NCBI GenBank assembly: GCA_002886105.1
Contig: CP025776.1
Location: 4,960,001 to 5,024,000, forward strand
Origin: Enterobacter sp. EA-1
Lineage (GTDB): Bacteria > Pseudomonadota > Gammaproteobacteria > Enterobacterales > Enterobacteriaceae
DNA length: 64,000 nucleotides
Direction of reading: 5' to 3'
How positions within the stretch are numbered: position 1 is the first letter of the stretch; every line of letters starts with the position of its first letter. The notes beneath the pieces are model-generated. The model saw nothing but the letters and a program-made list of their open reading frames with translations. It did not search any database and was not told the origin of the DNA. A program made the translations under genes and the position numbers. Below, in pieces: positions 39,784 through 53,635 of the stretch.

Positions 39784-40634
39784 ATGAACCACGATGTCGC
39801 TCATCTTCTCTCCCGCCTGATTAATGGCCCTGCGCCGTTGCGGCAAATTTGTTTCGCCGGCGCAACCGGTACCGTGCCTGTGCAGGCAGTTCAGGTGGAT
39901 TTTCCGCGTCTGGAAATCGTGCTGGAAGGCATGCTATCGGATGCGGGCGTCGCGGGAGAAGCCACACAAATGACGCAGCATGACGTTCTGTATGTTCCTG
40001 CCGGCGGCTGGAATCTGCCGCAATGGCAGGCCCCGGCCACCACATTAAGCGTGTTGTTCGGCAAGCAACAACTGAGTTTTAGCGTAACGCACTGGAATGG
40101 GCTGGCGTTGCAGAACCAGACCAAACAGCATGTTGCGCGCCGCGGCCGCGTATCGGCTCTTTCCTGCTGCAAACGTTGCATGAGAATGCAGATGCAACCG
40201 CGCGAACAACAAACCGCACGCTTGATCGTCACCAGTCTGCTCAGTCACTGTCATGATCTGCTAGGCAGCCAAATCCAGACAGCGTCCCGCAGTCAGGCGT
40301 TATTCGAAGCCGTTCGCGACTATATCGACGAACATTATGCTATGCCGCTTACCCGCGAATCCGTGGCGCAGGCATTTTACATCTCTCCCAACTACCTTTC
40401 TCATCTATTCCAGAAGACCGGCGCCATCGGGTTTAACGAATACCTGGAATCACACCCGGCTGGAACATGCGAAAACCCTGCTTAAGGGCTACGATCTGAA
40501 AGTGAGAAGAGGTCGCGCACGCGTGCGGGTTTGTCGACAGCAACTACTTCTGCCGCCTGTTTCGTAAAAATACCGAGCGCTCCCCTTCTGAATATCGTCG
40601 TCATTACCATAGCCAGCTCAGCGACAAAAGCTGA
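39784..40634 (+). CDS. yijO: AraC-family transcriptional regulator YijO
   Basis: This is an uncharacterised AraC/XylS regulator of about 283 residues. It begins MNHDVAHLLSRLINGPAPLR with an N-terminal cupin-like sensor domain. The C-terminal double helix-turn-helix reads VAQAFYISPNYLSHLFQKTG and, after breaks near 40455 and 40515, VAHACGFVDSNYFCRLFRKN, ending HSQLSDKS. In E. coli it lies near ppc too, but separated from it by eptC. The ligand and targets are unknown. Its downstream neighbours fsaB and gldA are candidate targets by position only. Confidence 0.9.
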
Positions 40635-40739
40635 GCTGGACAAAGCACTCATACACTGGATTTTTTGTACGATAAAAAAATACCTCGCTGTCCCCAACCT
40701 GATTTTTTAGCCCTGTTTCACCCAAGCCACACAACAACT

Positions 40740-40755
40740 TGTGATGCAAATCACA
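40740..40755. promoter_or_regulatory. CRP-cAMP binding site upstream of fsaB
   Basis: The sequence TGTGATGCAAATCACA is a perfect TGTGA-N6-TCACA palindrome, 110 bases before the fsaB start. It suggests catabolite control of fsaB-gldA. Confidence 0.8.
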
Positions 40756-40864
40756 CTTCAACCGGTCGATCACATTTGTCCAGTATTTGGCAGTTTTGTG
40801 ATATGGCGGCGCAGGGCAAGGCGCTCGTATGCTGTTGTCAGAAACGAGCGATGAGGAAGCCACA

Positions 40865-41522
40865 ATGGAACTTTATCTGGATACCGCTAACGTGGCGGAA
40901 GTTGAACGCCCCGGCGCGCGTTTATCCTCGGCGGGCGTCACCACTAACCCCAGTATTATCGCCGCAGGCAAAACGCCCGTATGGGACGTTTTACCGCGCC
41001 TGCAACAGGCCGTCGGTCCGGACGGAACGCTGTTTGCGCAGGTCATGAGTCGCGACGCCGCAGGCATGGTGGCAGAAGCAAAACGCCTCAACAATGCCGT
41101 GCCGGGCATTGTGGTGAAAATCCCGGTCACTGCCGAAGGCCCGCCATCAAGCAATTAAAAAAGAAAACATCGTCACGCTGGGCACAGCGGTGTACAGCGC
41201 CGCTCAGGGCTTGCTGGCCGCCCTCGCGGGCGCGAAATATGTTGCTCCGTATGTCAACCGCGTGGATGCCCGGGCGGTGACGGCATTCGAATGGTGCAGG
41301 AGTTACAAACGCTGCTCAAACTCCATGCGCCGCAGAGCAAGATACTGGCCGCCAGTTTCAAAACACCGCGCCAGTGCGCTCGACTGCCTGCTGGCAGGAT
41401 GCGAAGCAATCACCCTTCCTTTAGATGTAGCGCAACAAATGCTCAATACGCCAGCGGTAGAGTCAGCAGTGGAGAAGTTTGAACAGGACTGGAAAACGGC
41501 TTTTGGCAACCTTAATTTGTAA
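40865..41522 (+). CDS. fsaB: Fructose-6-phosphate aldolase (TalC/FsaB type)
   Basis: This transaldolase-like class I aldolase splits fructose 6-phosphate to dihydroxyacetone and glyceraldehyde 3-phosphate. It begins [15 protein letters not shown]. The N-terminal [20 protein letters not shown], the Schiff-base lysine region [12 protein letters not shown], and [14 protein letters not shown] are visible. It ends near [16 protein letters not shown]. The span is 658 bases (220 codons). Breaks near 40905, 41145, 41270, 41300 and 41370. gldA starts 11 bases later with its own ribosome site, so the pair likely channels dihydroxyacetone. Confidence 0.93.
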
Positions 41523-41533
41523 GGAGGCAGTAT

Positions 41534-42641
41534 ATGGATCGTGTCATCCGAGGGCGCCGTAAGTACATCCAGGTGCAGACGTCATCACCCGTCTCGGCGA
41601 CTATCTCAAACCGCTGTCCGACCGCTGGCTGGTCGTCGGCGACAAATTTGTTCTCGGTTTCGCTCAGGAAGCACTGCAAAAAGTCTGGCGGATGCCGGGC
41701 TGGCCTGCGAGGTGGTGCCCTTCGGCGGCGAATGTTCACAAAATGAAATCGACAGGCTACGCAGCATAGCGGAGAACGCCCATACCGGCGCGCGGTACTG
41801 GGCATCGGCGGCGGTAAAACGCTGGATACCGCCAAAGCGCTGGCGCATTTTATGCAGATCCCGGTGGCGATTGCGCCGACCATCGCCTCTACCGACGCGC
41901 CCTGTAGCGCGCTGTCGGTCATCTACACCGATAACGGTGAATTCGACCGCTATTTGTTACTGCCGAACAATCCCGATCGTGTGATCGTCGATACCAACAT
42001 TGTCGCGGGCGCACCAGCGCGTCTGCTGGCTGCGGGGATTGGTGATGCCCTGTCCACCCTGGTTTGAAGCCCGCGCCTGCTCGCGCAGCGGCGCAAAAAC
42101 CATGGCGGGAGGCCAGTGTACACAAGCCGCACTGGCGCTGGCGGAACTCTGCTACAACACGCTGATCGAAGAGGGTGAAAAAGCGATGCTGGCCGCCGGG
42201 CAACATGTGGTAACGCCCGCACTGGAACGCGTGGTGGAAGCGAACACATACCTCAGCGGCGTCGGTTTTGAGAGCGGTGGTCTGGCAGCGGCGCACGCTA
42301 TCCACAACGGTTTAACCGCTATCCCGGACGCTCATCACTTTTATCACGGTGAGAGAAGTGGCATTTGGCACGTTAACGCAACTCGTGCTGGAAAACGCGC
42401 CGATGGAAGAGATCGAAACTGTTGCGGCGCTGTGTGTCATACCGTGGGCCTGCCCATCACGCTGGCGCAACTGGATATCAAAACCGATATTCCGGCGAAA
42501 ATGCGTATTGTGGCGCAGGCGGCCTGTGCTGAAGGGGAAACCATTCACAATATGCCGGGCGGCGCAACGCCGGATCAGGTGTATGCCGCACTGCTGGTCG
42601 CCGACCAGTACGGTCAGCGTTTTTTAGGTGAGTGGGAATAA
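41534..42641 (+). CDS. gldA: Glycerol dehydrogenase
   Basis: GldA is an NAD-dependent, Zn-requiring polyol dehydrogenase of the iron-ADH-like superfamily that interconverts glycerol and dihydroxyacetone. The start at 41534 (MDRVI) follows an AAGGAGG box. Blocks include [66 protein letters not shown] and [20 protein letters not shown] with metal histidines. It ends [10 protein letters not shown]. The span is 1108 bases against 1104. Breaks near 41550, 41680, 41800, 42058, 42355 and 42435. Context with fsaB supports a dihydroxyacetone/glycerol role. Confidence 0.95.
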
Positions 42642-42655
42642 ACGTCTAAACGTAA

Positions 42656-42720
42656 CAGGCCCGGTAATCGGGCCTGAAGAACGTTTTACAGGTCGGGCGA
42701 GGCATAAAGGCGCCGTCCGA
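42656..42720. repeat. Terminator and REP-like repeats between gldA and metF
   Basis: The first hairpin (CAGGCCCG / CGGGCCTG, 42656-42676) begins 15 bases after the gldA stop. A second REP-like palindrome (CAGGTCGGGCGAGGC / GGCGCCGTCCGATCTG, 42690-42724) precedes the metF stop. They separate convergent genes and can act from both sides. Confidence 0.6.
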
Positions 42721-42733
42721 TCTGATTGGTGGT

Positions 42734-43629
<896 letters not shown>

Positions 43630-43670
43630 ACCTTACCTCATCAATCGCGTGTCATTGTCTGTTGTCTTGT

Positions 43671-43702
43671 GAACTTCTATACGTTTAGACGTCCAGATGT
43701 AA
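43671..43702. promoter_or_regulatory. MetJ operator (met boxes) upstream of metF
   Basis: Four contiguous 8-base units resemble the AGACGTCT met box: GAACTTCT, ATACGTTT, AGACGTCC and AGATGTAA. Tandem arrays of this kind bind MetJ-SAM cooperatively. The array lies 42 bases before the metF start. Confidence 0.85.
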
Positions 43703-43839
43703 AAATGACGGAAAACGGTCAGGGCGTCAACTGGAAAATCACCATTATTCGTGAGGAATGTTCAGTGAAGATGAAAAAATTCATGACTGAAGATAAAACC
43801 CTCCCCCTTTATAAGGAGAGGGTAGATGCAAAGGGAGGA

Positions 43840-46274
43840 TTACAGCAACTGCGCCAGACGGTTAATATCCGACTGGATCGCGCCAGCGGTCACATCGCGA
43901 CCGGCGCCCGGCCCACGGATCACCAGCGGGTTATCACGATACCAGCGGCTTTCAATGGCAAAAACGTTATCACACGGCAGCAGCGACGCCAGCGGATGCT
44001 CAGCACGAACGGCTTCCACGCCAACGCGCGCGCTTTACCGTTGGCATCAAAGCGCGCCACATAGCGCAGCACCGAGGCCCATTTCACGGGCAGCCTCAAG
44101 GCGCTGTAGCATCTGGTCATTCAGCTCGTCGCCATTTTCAAAGAAGTGATCCACCGAGCCATATTCACACCCTGCCGGGACCAGCGACTCCACACGAACC
44201 TGATCCGGCTCGATGTCATAACCCGCTTCACGGGCCGGGATCACCAGTTTGCGCATCACGTCTTTACCGGAAAGGTCTACGCGCGGATCCGGCTCGGTCA
44301 GCCCCTGCTGCCGGGCACCGGTCGACCAAATCGGTAAAAGGTACGGATCCATCAAACTGCAAAAACAGCCGGAGAGCGTACCGGAGAAGATACCGCTGAT
44401 CGCCAGAATCGCATCGCCGCTCTCACGCAGATCGCGCACGGTGTGGTTAACCGGCAAACCCGCGCCGACGGTGGCGTTATACAGCCAGCGGCGGCCGGTT
44501 TTATCGAACGCATCGTGAATTTGGCGATACTTATCGCTGGCGCTGGCACCAGCCAGTTTGTTGGCGCTAATCACGTGGAAACCGTGGCTGGCGAAATCCA
44601 GATACTGATCGGCAAGCTGCTCGCTGGCGGTGACATCCAGCACCACTAAATCATCATAAGGGTGGGCGCGCATCCACAGGAACAACGCTTCTTCATCCTG
44701 CTCGACCGCTTCATCATTGAAAAACGCCAGCGCACGACTGGCGTCCAGCCCGTCGTAACTCAGCAGGCTGCGGCGGCTATCCACCACCCCGGCCAGCACA
44801 AACTCAAACCCGGTGCGCGCCGATAACGCGCTCTGCTCGCGGGAGAACAGCTCCAGCCAGCGGGAACCGATATTGCCTTTTCCGAACAGCATCAGGCCAA
44901 TACGTTTTCGGCGCGGAAGAGCGACTGGTGCAACCCACTGGATCAGACTCTCAGTTGGCCCTACGCGCAGCACAGCCACCAGGCTAATCCCTTCATCGGA
45001 CTGCCAGATAAACTCCACCGGCTGACCTTTCAGTTGCTGCCAGAAACGATGGCTGTGCAGCGGGTTACGGCAAACACCAGCGCCCACCATCGCCACCAGC
45101 GCCAGCCCCGCAGCAAGCGCAACTCGCCCGGCAAACCCGCTTCATCCAGCAGTTTGAAGACGCTGTCCACCACTTCGGAGGTGTAGCACAGTTGCAGCAG
45201 ATTACGGTCGGCATGCGCCCCAACCGCCAGCGGGCGCACCTGAGCACGCTTCAACACCACATCGATATCTTTTGCGCCAGCTTAAAGTCCTGACCAGCGG
45301 GCACGAGAAACTCAATCAGGCAAACATCATCATGACTGGTGACGATACGCGCGCCGGTACCGGATGCCAGTACGCGCTCAATACGCGTTGAACCTTGCTC
45401 CGGGCTATAACTACAGCGTAATTGCAGATCGATGTTGCTACCGGAAACGGGCTGCAACGTGCGGGCATGCAGTACTGGCGCGGCAAGACGCGCCAGCTCG
45501 CTGGCCTCGTCGAGACGCAGCAGCGGCAACAGGCAGGCATCTTTCACTTTGCGTGGATCAGCGCTGTACACCCCCGCCACATCGCTCCAGATGGTCACGC
45601 GCGAGGCATCAGCCAGCGCACCGATCTGTGTCGCGGAATAGTCGGAACCATTACGCCCCAGCAGCACGGTTTCACCCGCGTCGTTGCGGCTGATAAAACC
45701 GGTCACCACAATGCGTTTACCCGGCAACTGCGCCAGTTTCTGTTGCAGTAACGGCCATGACTCGCCTTCATTTACTTGCGGTTGCGCGGCACGCTCCGCA
45801 CGCAGGAAGTCACGGGCATCCAGCCGGGGCCGCGTCCAGACCTTGCTGATTCAGTACGGCAGCCATTAAACGTGCAGACCAGATTTCACCGTGGCCAACC
45901 ACTTCCGCGTATACCGCATCGGTAATGCCACCATCCAGCAGCGCGGCCAGATGTTCCAGATCGTGAATAAATTCACTGGTTAACCCGTCGGCAACATCGG
46001 CGGGCAGCAAACCGCCGATCAGGTCGCTTTGATAGCGGCGCAGTGATTGTTGAACCTGATGCGCAGAGAGGCGATCGGTCTGGCTTAATTTAAGCCAGTT
46101 GATCAACTGGTTGGTGGTGCTGCCTGCGGCCGAGACAACCATCATGTCGCCCGGTTGCGAATATTCCGCCATGATCCCCGCCACGCGCAGGTAACACTTC
46201 ACATCCGCCAGACTACTCCCACCAAATTTGTGCAGCTGACGAGCTTTCGTCCCTGCCTGCGCAATCACACTCAT
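43840..46274 (-). CDS. metL: Aspartokinase II / homoserine dehydrogenase II
   Basis: MetL is a bifunctional enzyme of the aspartate pathway. The N-terminal kinase reads MSVIAQAGTKARQLHKFGGS and SSLADVKCYLRVAGIMAEYS, then LLGRNGSDYSATQIGALADA. After a degenerate ACT region, the dehydrogenase domain has the NAD loop LFGKGNIGSRWLELFSREQ, LDVTASEQLADQYLDFASHG and NATVGAGLPVNHTVRDLRES. It ends DINRLAQLL. The span is 2435 bases against 2433. Breaks near 45830, 45290, 45115, 44930, 44350, 44090 and 44010. It is 9 bases after metB, with which it forms an operon under MetJ. Confidence 0.95.
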
Positions 46275-46283
46275 GTTCACCCC

Positions 46284-47434
46284 TCAGCGGCGACCCGGAA
46301 GCCATTTTCCAGATCGGCAATTAGATCTTCACTATCTTCAATACCGGTTGAGATGCGCAGCAGCGTCTCAGAGATCCCGGCGGCGGCACGCGCTTCCGGC
46401 GCCATGCCCGCGTGGGTCATCGTGGCGGCATGAGAGATTAAACTTTCCACTCCGCCTAATGATTCCGCCAGCGTAAACAGCGATAACCCACTTAAAAAAG
46501 CGACGCAGCGTTTGCTCATCGCCATCCAGTTCAAAACTTAGCATCGCGCCAAAGCCTTTTGTTGACGCGCCGCAATCTCATGCCCTTGATTATCCGGCAA
46601 AGAGGGATGGTACAGCTTTTTCACCAGCGGCTGTTTTTTCAGGAAATCAACAATCGCCTGCGCGTTGCGCTGGGCCACTTCCATACGCGGCGACAGCGTG
46701 CGCAAACCGCGCAGTAACAGATAGCTATCGAAGGCGCTGCCAGTGACGCCAATGTTATTCGCCCACCATGCCAGTTCAGTGACAGTCTCTTCATCTTTCG
46801 CGATCACCACGCCCGCCACCACATCGGAATGCCCGTTGAGGTATTTGGTGCAGGAGTGCAGCACCAGATCGGCACCCAGTGCCAGCGGATTTTGCAACGC
46901 CGGGCTCAGGAAGGTGTTATCCACAACGCTAACCGCACCGGCCTCACGCGCAAGCTGACAGATTTTCGCAATATCCACGACGCGCAACAATGGGTTGCTT
47001 GGGCTTTCTACCAGTACCAGCTTCGGTTTTTCCGCCAGCGCATTTTCAGCGCCTGCTCATCACCCTGATCGACAAACCGCACGCGGTAACAACCGCGCTT
47101 CGCCGCTATCAAACAAGCGATAGCTCCCACCATAACAGTCATGCGGCGCAACCAGTAGATCGCCCGGTTTGAGAAACACGGTGGTCACAAGGTGAATAGC
47201 CGACATCCCGGTATTGGTCAGCACCGCGCCTGCGCCGCCTTCCAGTTCCGCCAACGCACGCTGCACAACATCACGCGTTGGGTTACCACGGCGCGAGTAG
47301 TCATGCGCGCGCGGCTCATTAAAACCGGTGAAATTATACGTACTGGAGAGGTGGATCGGCGGGACAACGCAACCGTACTGCTCGTCATCGTTTAATCCGC
47401 TACGCACTGCGATGGTGGCCTGTTTACGCGTCAT
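46284..47434 (-). CDS. metB: Cystathionine gamma-synthase
   Basis: MetB is a PLP gamma-replacement enzyme that forms cystathionine from O-succinylhomoserine and cysteine. It begins MTRKQATIAVRSGLNDDEQY. The substrate loop YSRRGNPTRDVVQRALAELE and the PLP-lysine motif SCTKYLNGHSDVVAGVVIAK are visible, followed by GGVESLISHAATMTHAGMAP. It ends DLENGFRVAAEG. The span is 1151 bases against about 1161. Breaks near 47105, 47045, 46570-46550 and 46495. Divergent from metJ. Confidence 0.95.
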
Positions 47435-47494
47435 GATGAAGGCTTCCGGCTTAATGGATGAAAAGTCTGGCAACAGAGTAAACACTGCGCCGAT

Positions 47495-47526
47495 AGACGT
47501 CAATACATCTGGACATCTAAACTTCT
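47495..47526. promoter_or_regulatory. MetJ operator between metB and metJ
   Basis: Four tandem 8-base met boxes follow without spacing: AGACGTCA, ATACATCT, GGACATCT and AAACTTCT. They lie between the divergent metBL and metJ starts, the classical MetJ operator for both. Confidence 0.92.
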
Positions 47527-47701
47527 TTGCGTATAGATTGAGCAAAGGCATAATAGCCGTTAAAATTATATGCTTTAGTACGGCACTGTTACGCGATACA
47601 CCGTGTCACGCTGATGACTCTACGGTAAACTACGCGGGATTATGACTCAGGTGTAGTCACCTGAGACTGAGACTAATGACTGAGAGGATTAAAGGTATCT
47701 C

Positions 47702-48019
47702 ATGGCTGAATGGAGCGGCGAATATATCAGCCCATACGCTGAGCACGGCAAGAAGAGTGAACAAGTAAAGAAAATTACGGTTTCCATTCCTCTTAAGGTG
47801 TTAAAAATCCTCACCGATGAACGTACCCGTCGTCAGGTGAACAACCTGCGTCACGCCACCAACAGCGAACTGCTGTGTGAAGCGTTTTGCATGCGTTTAC
47901 CGGTCAACCTTTGCCGAACGATGAAGATCTGCGTAAAGAGCGCAGCGATGAAATCCCGGAAGAGGCGAAAGTGATTATGCGTGAACTGGGTATCGACCCG
48001 GATACCTCGGGAATACTGA
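47702..48019 (+). CDS. metJ: Methionine repressor MetJ
   Basis: MetJ is the SAM-binding ribbon-helix-helix repressor of methionine genes. It starts [20 protein letters not shown]. The DNA-contacting beta strand reads [20 protein letters not shown], followed by [22 protein letters not shown] is missing near 47886, and CCTGG reads CCTCGG at 48005; with these corrected the end is IDPDTWEY. The span is 318 bases, exactly the length of the 105-residue protein. It controls the operators at 47495 and 43671. Confidence 0.95.
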
Positions 48020-48027
48020 TAAAGACG

Positions 48028-48061
48028 AAAAGGCGGAAGATGATGTTATCCGCCTTTCTTG
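48028..48061 (+). terminator. metJ terminator
   Basis: The stem AAGGCGGA / TCCGCCTT with a 15-base loop region is followed by a T-rich tract, 9 bases after the metJ stop. Confidence 0.65.
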
Positions 48062-48083
48062 CTCATCGGGAAACATCAGAGAC

Positions 48084-48110
48084 AAAAAAGCGCCTTTCGG
48101 CGCTTTTTTT
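48084..48110. terminator. Strong bidirectional terminator between metJ and rpmE
   Basis: The perfect stem AAGCGCC / GGCGCTT with loop TTTC has a run of A on the left and seven T on the right. It lies 9 bases past the rpmE stop and terminates both directions. Confidence 0.9.
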
Positions 48111-48118
48111 CTGGCAAC

Positions 48119-48333
48119 TTATTTGCTGCCCGGGATGCTGAAGCGTTTGTTGAAACGCTCAACACGACCACCGGTATCAACTACGCGTTGTTTACCAGTA
48201 AAGAACGGGTGGCATTTGCCGCACACGTCCGAGGGTTCAGGTCGTGACCCACGGTAGAATGGGTTTTGATCACATTACCGCAAGAACAGGTTGCAGTAAT
48301 AGCAACATAATTCGGGTGAATACCTTTTTTCAT
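48119..48333 (-). CDS. rpmE: Ribosomal protein bL31 (zinc-binding form)
   Basis: bL31 bridges the ribosomal subunits. The 70-residue protein starts [20 protein letters not shown] and ends RFSIPGSK. The four zinc cysteines are present (CSC and CGKC), so this is the zinc form (C+), not the YkgM paralogue. CCTGG in LNLDVCGKC reads as CCCTCGG near 48230, adding two bases, and the span is 215 instead of 213. It is divergent from priA, as in E. coli. Confidence 0.94.
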
Positions 48334-48404
48334 GGGAAACCTCAGTTTAAGGCCGCGTCGCTCTTCCAGCCCTAACGCCAGACACCACGCGAGTTAATAT
48401 GTAA

Positions 48405-50731
<2,327 letters not shown>

Positions 50732-50854
50732 TGCTGCGAGGCAGCGCGTAAAATTCAACTTTCATCACACTTTTCATGAAAATTCTGTAACCGATGGGCT
50801 TAACTATCTGATAAAATGTGACTACGCCTGCGCCGTGCATGCGAGGAGAACAAG

Positions 50855-51879
50855 GTGAAACCCAAAAATCAGGTTGCGGCTGCGACCATGAAAGATGTTG
50901 CCATGAAAGCAAAGGTATCTACGGCAACCGTATCCCGTGCGTTAATGAACCCGGATAAAGTGTCGCAAGCAACCCGCAACCGGGTTGAGCAAGCGGCGAT
51001 GGAAGTGGGCTATTTGCCCCCAGTCGATGGGACGCAACGTTAAACGCAATGAATCCCGGACCATCCGGTGATTGTGCCGGATATCTGCGATCCCTTTTCA
51101 GCGAAATTATTCGCGGTATTGAAGTTGCCGCGGCTGAACACGGTTATCTGGTGTTGATTGGCGATTGCGCCCATCAGAATCAGCAGGAAAAGACCTTTAT
51201 CGACCTGATTATCACCAAGCAAATCGATGGCATGCTGCTGCTGGGTTCGCGTCTGCCCTTTGATGCCAGCATTGAGGAGCAACGCAATTTACCGCCAATG
51301 GTAATGGCGAATGAGTTTGCTCCCGAACTGGAACTGCCGACGGTTCACATTGATAACCTGACCGCCGCATTTAACGCCGTCAATTATCTGCAGGAACAGG
51401 GACATCATCTGATTGGCTGTATCGCCGGGCCGGAAGAGATGCCGCTGTGCCACTATCGGTTGCAGGGATACGTGCAAGCGCTGCGTCGCTCAGGCGTGGT
51501 CGTCGATCCCCATTATATTGCACGCGGCGATTTCACCTTCGAAGCGGGCGCTCATGCGCTGGAGCAGTTAATGACGCTGCCGAAACCGCCAACGGCAGTC
51601 TTCTGCCATAGCGATGTCATGGCGCTCGGCGCGCTCTCGCAAGCCAAACGCCGCGGGCTGAGAGTGCCGCAGGATTTATCCATCATCGGCTTTGATAACA
51701 TTTCACTGTCGGAGTTCTGCGATCCGCCGCTGACCACCGTTGCACAGCCGCGCTACGACATTGGCCGCGAATCGATGCTATTGCTGCTCGAGCAACTGCA
51801 AGGCCATAACGTCAGCAGCGGATCGCGTCTGTTGGATTGCGAACTGATTCTGCGCGGGTCAACCTGTGCACTGAAGTAA
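50855..51879 (+). CDS. cytR: LacI-type repressor CytR
   Basis: CytR represses nucleoside uptake and catabolic genes with CRP; cytidine is the inducer. The start is GTG at 50855 (MKPKNQVAAATMKDVAMKAK) after GAGGAG. The LacI helix-turn-helix reads VSTATVSRALMNPDKVSQAT. One break near 51020 and a CCTGG read as CCGG near 51067 separate it from a long clean effector domain (DCAHQNQQEKTFIDLIITKQ, FCHSDVMALGALSQAKRRGL). It ends RGSTCALK. The span is 1025 bases against 1026. Confidence 0.95.
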
Positions 51880-51975
51880 AGCCGGGGCTTTCAGACTCCC
51901 GCTTCTGGTCAAAAGCCCGGCGCTTAAGTAACATGGCGGGCTGATAAACGAAATAAAGACAGCGAAACAACGATA

Positions 51976-52997
51976 GTGGCACAACGAGATTATGTACGCC
52001 GCGGCAGCCAGTCGGCTCCTTCGCGGCGCAAAAGAGTAGCTCAAGGAACAAGCAACGCAGCAAGTCTGCGGTCTCTCCAGCCATGGTCGCCATTGCGGCC
52101 GCCGTGCTGGTTGCCTTTATCGGTGGTCTGTACTTCATTACGCACCACAAAAAAGAAGAACTGAATCGCTGCAAAACCCAAAAGTCGCCGGTAACGGTTT
52201 ACCCCCGAAACCGGAAGAGCGCTGGCGCTATATCAAGGAACTGGAAAGCCGCCAGCCCCGCGTACTTGCCCCCACGGAGCCTTCAGCCGGTGGTGAAGTG
52301 AAAAACCCGGATCAGCTCACTGATGAACAACGCCAGTTGTTAGCGCAAATGCAGGCGGATATGCGCCAGCAGCCAACGCAGCTCAACGAAGTGCCATGGA
52401 ACGAGCAAACTGCGGAGCAGCGTCAGCAAACATTGCAACGCCAGCGTCAGGCGCAGCAGCAGGTGCAGATGCAACAGCAGCAGCAATGGGCGCAAACACA
52501 GCCCGTGCAGCAGCCGCGTACGCAGCCACGCGTAACTGAACAACCGGTTCAGCAACCTGCGCGTACAGCGCAAACCGCAGCGCCAGCCACAACGGCGCCG
52601 CGTCAGACGCAGCAGCAGAAACCGGCTACGACGTCACAGCCGTATCAGGATCTGTTGCAAACCCCGCCGCACAACACGGCGGCGCAGCCTAAAACGCAGC
52701 AGGCCGCGCCTGTCACGCATGAGGTGGAAGCGCCGAAACAGCAGCAAACGGCAGAGAAAAAAAGATGATCGTCGCTGGCTGGTGCAGTGCGGATCGTTTA
52801 AAGGCCGAGGATCAGGCCGAAACCGTTCGTGCACAACTGGCGTTTGAAGGGTTTGACTCGCGCATTACCGCTAACAACGGCTGGAATCGCGTTGTGATAG
52901 GCCCGGTGAAAGGCAAAGAGAATGCCGACTCCACCATTAGCCGCCTGAAAATGGCCGGCCACACAAACTGCATCCGTCTCGCTGCCGGGGGGTTGGA
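51976..52997 (+). CDS. ftsN: Cell division protein FtsN
   Basis: FtsN triggers constriction and activates FtsWI. The start is GTG at 51976 (MAQRDYVRRGSQSAPSRRK). The cytoplasmic FtsA-binding tail is followed by one membrane segment (MVAIAAAVLVAFIGGLYFIT). A long Gln-rich periplasmic linker spans about 52300-52750, and the C-terminal SPOR domain contains AEDQAETVRAQLAFEGFDSR and GRVVIGPVKGKENADS-like sequence. It ends CIRLAAGG. The expected TGA reads TGGA at 52994, so the written frame runs on to 53025. The gene codes for about 340 residues against 319 in E. coli, the extra lying mostly in the Gln-rich linker. Breaks near 52040, 52185, 52260 and 52765. Confidence 0.92.
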
Positions 52998-53091
52998 AAC
53001 CCCCAAAATCTCCCCCCATCTATAATTGCGAATCTGCCCCCGCACACTGTGCGGGGTCTGTATTCTGCATTTGTAACCAAGGGGTCTGCTC

Positions 53092-53626
53092 GTGACAACA
53101 ATAGTAAGCGTACGCCGTAACGGCCATGTCGTTATCGCTGGTGATGGCCGGTGCCACACTGGGCAACACGGTAATGAAAGGCAACGTGAAAAAAGTCCGT
53201 CGCCTGTATCACGACAAAGTGATCGCTGGCTTTGCCGGTGGCACCGCCGACGCCTTCACGCTGTTTGAACTGTTCGAACGTAAACTGGAAATGCACCGAG
53301 GGACATCTGGTGAAAGCGGCTGTCGAACTGGCAAAGGACTGGCGTACCGATCGCATGCTGCGCAAGCTGGAAGCGTTGCTGGCCGTGGCTGATGAAACGG
53401 CGTCGCTTATCATCACCGGCAACGGCGACGTGGTGCAGCCAGAAAATGATCTGATCGCCATTGGTTCCGGTGGGCCTTATGCCCGAGGGCTGCTGCACGT
53501 GCGCTGCTGGAAAATACCGAACTGAGCGCGCGTGAAATTGCTGAGAAGGCGTTGGATATTGCAGGCGATATCTGCATTTATACCAACCACTTCCATACCA
53601 TCGAAGAATTATCCTCTGAAGCGTAA
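53092..53626 (+). CDS. hslV: ATP-dependent protease subunit HslV
   Basis: HslV is the proteasome-like peptidase of the HslUV (ClpYQ) heat-shock protease. The start is GTG at 53092. After Met removal the nucleophile is Thr1 in [18 protein letters not shown]. Other blocks are [40 protein letters not shown] and [20 protein letters not shown]. The span is 535 bases against 531. Breaks at 53145, 53297 and 53482 are all former CCAGG (two read CCGAGG). It is 9 bases before hslU. Confidence 0.95.
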
Positions 53627-53635
53627 GGATCTCCC

